From assembly GCF_023369555.1 (NCBI RefSeq), contig NZ_JACJVC010000001.1:248001-312000 (forward strand): a stretch of 64,000 bases of DNA, in the 5' to 3' direction. Below the pieces are notes generated by a model, which saw only the letters and a list, made by a program, of their open reading frames with translations, was not told the DNA's origin and searched no databases. The position numbers and the translations under genes were made by a program. The first letter of the stretch is position 1, and every line of letters begins with the position of its first letter. Shown here in pieces: positions 61,718 through 64,000 of this stretch. The stretch is from Actinomyces sp. AC-20-1 (GTDB lineage Bacteria; Actinomycetota; Actinomycetes; Actinomycetales; Actinomycetaceae).

Positions 61718-63382
61718 TCAGCGCGGCCGCACGCCGGAGCGCAGGAGGCCGACGACGTGCCCGTCGGTCAGGGCCTCCCAGGAGGCCTCGATGATGTCCG
61801 TGCCGACGCCGACGGTGGACCAGGTGCGCTCGCCGTCGGTGATGTCGATGAGGACGCGCACGATCGAGCGGGTGCCGCGCTCGGAGTCGAGCAGACGCAC
61901 CTTGAAGTCCGTCAGCTCGAAGGCCCGGATCTCCGGGTAGACGGTGGCCAGCGCGTCGCACAGGGCGTGGTCGAGGGCGTTGACGGGCCCGTTGCCCTCT
62001 CCCAGGACGGCGTGGCGGCGCCCGCCGATCCACAGGCGCACCGTGGCCTCGGAGTCGGTGACGGTGGCCCCGTCGTCGGGCAGCAGCGCTTGTCCCGGCC
62101 CGGGGCGGGCGGCGACGGAGGCCCGCCACGACTCGACGCGGAAGTACTCGGGCAGGTCGCCGCGGGCCTGGCGCAGCAGGAGCTCGAAGGAGCCGTCGGC
62201 GGCGTCGTAGGCGTAGCCGCGGGCCTCGTGCTCCTTGACGGCCTCGGTGACCCGGGTGAGCAGGTCGGTGTCCCCGGCGGTGTCGATGCCGAGCTCGCGG
62301 GCCTTGAGCTCGATGCTGGCTCGGCCGGCCATCTCGGAGACGAGCATCGTCATGGTGTTGCCCACGCGGGCCGGGTCGGTGTGCTGGTAGAGGCAGGGGT
62401 CCACCTTGATGGCGGAGGCGTGCAGGCCGGCCTTGTGGGCGAAGGCCTTGGCCCCCACGTAGGGCAGGCGTCCCGAGGGCGTGCGGTTGGCGATCTCGCC
62501 GATCCTGCGGGAGACGGCGGAGATCTCGGCCAGGCGCGCGGCGCGCTCGTCGTCGTCGCCGGGCAGGACCCGGTAGCGGGTCTTGAGCTCGAGGTTGGCG
62601 ATGAGGGTGAGGAGGTTGGCGTTGCCGGTGCGCTCGCCGTAGCCGTTGACGCAGCCCTGGACCTGGCGGGCCCCGGCGTCGACGGCGGCCATGGCGCAGG
62701 CGACGGCGAGGCCGGAGTCGTCGTGGGTGTGGATGCCGACGACGCAGCCGCCGTGGCCGGCGCCGTCGAGGGCCGCGCGCAGGGCCCTGACCCCCTCGGC
62801 CACGTCGCCGGGCAGGCTGCCGCCGTTGGTGTCGCAGGCGATGACGGCGCAGGCTCCGGCGCCGGCGGCGGCCAGGGCGACGTCGAGCCCGTAGGAGGGG
62901 TCGTGGGCCAGGCCGTCGAGGAAGTGCTCGAGGTCCACCATGACCTGGCGCCCGGCCCGGACGAGCACGGTGACCGTGTCCGTCACCATGCGCAGGTTCT
63001 CCTCGCGGGTGGTGCGCAGGGCTCGCTCGACGTGGGTGGGGTCGGACTTGGCGACGATGGTGACGGTGGGGGCGCCGGAGTCGATGAGGGCTCGGACCTG
63101 CGGGTCCTCGGCGGCCGCGACCCCGGGGCGGCAGGTGGAGCCGAAGGCGACGAGGCGGGCGGTGGTCAGGCGCAGCTCGTCGCGGGCGCGGGCGAAGAGC
63201 TCGGTGTCCTTGGGCACGGCCCCGGGCCACCCGGCCTCGATGTAGGCAACGCCGAGCGCGTCGAGCAGGCGCACGACGGCGAGCTTGTCCTCGACGGTGA
63301 AGGACACGGACTGCTGCTGGGCGCCGTCGCGCAGGGTGGTGTCGTAGGCGGCGACGCGTGCGCTGTGGTCGGGTGCGTTCAC
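61718..63382 (-). CDS. cimA: Citramalate synthase
   Basis: 554 residues, GTG 63382. It condenses pyruvate with acetyl-CoA to (R)-citramalate, the first step of threonine-independent isoleucine synthesis. TTLRDGAQQQSVSFTVEDKL, YIEAGWPGAVPKDTELF, ACDTNGGSLPGDV, VGIHTHDDSGLAVAC and GCVNGYGERTGNANL form the metal-dependent barrel. The C-terminal regulatory (LeuA-type) domain includes LIDITDGERTWSTVGVG. It lies 33 bp after ilvE, so the two act together in branched-chain amino-acid synthesis. Confidence 0.93.
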   Translation of the reverse strand: MNAPDHSARVAAYDTTLRDGAQQQSVSFTVEDKLAVVRLLDALGVAYIEAGWPGAVPKDTELFARARDELRLTTARLVAFGSTCRPGVAAAEDPQVRALIDSGAPTVTIVAKSDPTHVERALRTTREENLRMVTDTVTVLVRAGRQVMVDLEHFLDGLAHDPSYGLDVALAAAGAGACAVIACDTNGGSLPGDVAEGVRALRAALDGAGHGGCVVGIHTHDDSGLAVACAMAAVDAGARQVQGCVNGYGERTGNANLLTLIANLELKTRYRVLPGDDDERAARLAEISAVSRRIGEIANRTPSGRLPYVGAKAFAHKAGLHASAIKVDPCLYQHTDPARVGNTMTMLVSEMAGRASIELKARELGIDTAGDTDLLTRVTEAVKEHEARGYAYDAADGSFELLLRQARGDLPEYFRVESWRASVAARPGPGQALLPDDGATVTDSEATVRLWIGGRRHAVLGEGNGPVNALDHALCDALATVYPEIRAFELTDFKVRLLDSERGTRSIVRVLIDITDGERTWSTVGVGTDIIEASWEALTDGHVVGLLRSGVRPR

Positions 63383-63415
63383 GGTGCTCCTCCGTGGCCC
63401 GGCTCCCGCTGGCCG

Positions 63416-64000
63416 TCAGGCCAGTCGGTACATCCAGCCGTAGGGGTCCTCGAGCCGGCCGTACTGGATGCCGGTGAGGCGGTCGTGGATCTCGTGGGTG
63501 ACCTCGGAGCCGGCGATCTCGATGTCGAAGTCCCTGCCCATGAGCCTGCCGAGGGGGACGACGACGGCGGCGGTGCCGCAGGCGAAGACCTCGGTGACCT
63601 TGCCGGAGCGGATGTCCTGCACGAGTCCGTCCAGGCTGATGGTGTCCTCGACGACGCGGCGGCCGGCGTCGGTGAGCAGGCGGATGATGGCGGAGCGGGT
63701 GCTGCCCTCGAGGATGGTGCCGGTCAGGCGCGGGGTGCGCACGGTGCCGTCGGCGTCGACGACCATGATGTTCATGCCGCCGAGCTCCTCGAGGTTGGTC
63801 TGGGTGACGTCGTCGAGGAAGCAGACCTGGTCGCAGCCCCTGGCGGCCGCCTCCTGCTGCGGCAGCAGGGAGGAGGCGTAGTTGCCCCCGGTCTTGGCGA
63901 AGCCGGTGCCGCCGCGGCCGGCGCGGTGGTAGTCCTGGGTGACCCAGATGCTGATCGGCGTCAGGCCGTGGGTGAAGTAGGCGCTGGAGGGGGAGGCGAT
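63416..64000 (-). CDS. ilvE: Branched-chain amino-acid aminotransferase, 5' end outside window
   Basis: The last 194 residues; the frame is open to the window edge. PLP class IV features: SAYFTHGLTPISIWVTQDYH, GGTGFAKTGGNYASSLLPQQ (catalytic Lys in AKTGGNYA), CFLDDVTQTNLEELGGMNIM, and TILEGSTRSAIIRLL (phosphate site). The normal C-terminus ends PYGWMYRLA. The final transamination step for Ile, Leu and Val. Confidence 0.95.
   Translation of the reverse strand: MASPSSAYFTHGLTPISIWVTQDYHRAGRGGTGFAKTGGNYASSLLPQQEAAARGCDQVCFLDDVTQTNLEELGGMNIMVVDADGTVRTPRLTGTILEGSTRSAIIRLLTDAGRRVVEDTISLDGLVQDIRSGKVTEVFACGTAAVVVPLGRLMGRDFDIEIAGSEVTHEIHDRLTGIQYGRLEDPYGWMYRLA

Overview
The window is high-GC actinobacterial DNA. 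The gene families (DUF3039, a DUF3516 helicase, DUF2017-ClpS, an Rv1747-type FHA-ABC protein, a tmRNA tag ending in ALAA) and the sialic-acid gene content suggest an Actinomyces-like member of the Actinomycetaceae. That placement is inference from gene content, not from an rRNA gene. Genes are dense, often overlap by 1-4 nt, and many start with GTG.

Layout. 1-16100 is core genome: a helicase C-terminus, small membrane and HTH proteins, an ATP-grasp enzyme, two identical tRNA-Lys genes, a PrxQ peroxiredoxin, an oxidoreductase and tRNA-Leu. It continues with rph-rdgB facing a Rv1339-like metallo-hydrolase and murI, then DUF2017, clpS, pncB, a DEAD/DEAH helicase and DUF3039. 16254-36410 is mainly a sialic-acid utilisation region: nagB, an ABC-2 exporter pair, HU, nanE-nanK-nanA, a CUT1-type importer without its own ATPase, and a GH33 sialidase that is frameshifted as given. 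A peptide-type importer with a fused permease-ATPase and a divergent GntR/FCD regulator (NanR candidate) complete it. Four related palindromic sites lie upstream of nagB, nanA, the importer permease operon and the importer binding protein.

36483-40300 holds an NCS2 transporter fused to a UraD-like domain, a MarR regulator and a membrane flavin reductase. 40370-43516 is a visibly AT-richer accessory segment next to the 3' end of ssrA. It has an unrecognised membrane protein, a decayed serine-recombinase fragment, and an AbiF-like HEPN protein preceded by a structured segment that may be its partner RNA. 43517-56502 is core again: ssrA, an aldo/keto reductase, smpB, an M23 peptidase with ftsX and ftsE, an SSB paralogue, two dynamin-like GTPases, tRNA-Arg and an FHA-ABC transporter.

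56503-59800 is a second accessory patch. Two dyad-symmetric arrays of 19-bp iterons bracket three consecutive modules, each made of a small HicB-like or short ORF followed by an HTH protein. The modules carry single-base indels or a nonsense codon. The right end has tRNA-His, orn, a polysaccharide deacetylase lipoprotein, and ilvE-cimA running off the window.

How the genes cooperate: sialylglycan cleavage (GH33), uptake (one or both ABC systems), NanA (Neu5Ac to ManNAc plus pyruvate), NanK (ManNAc-6-P), NanE (GlcNAc-6-P) and NagB (fructose-6-P) make a nearly complete pathway. Only nagA (GlcNAc-6-P deacetylase) is missing from the window.
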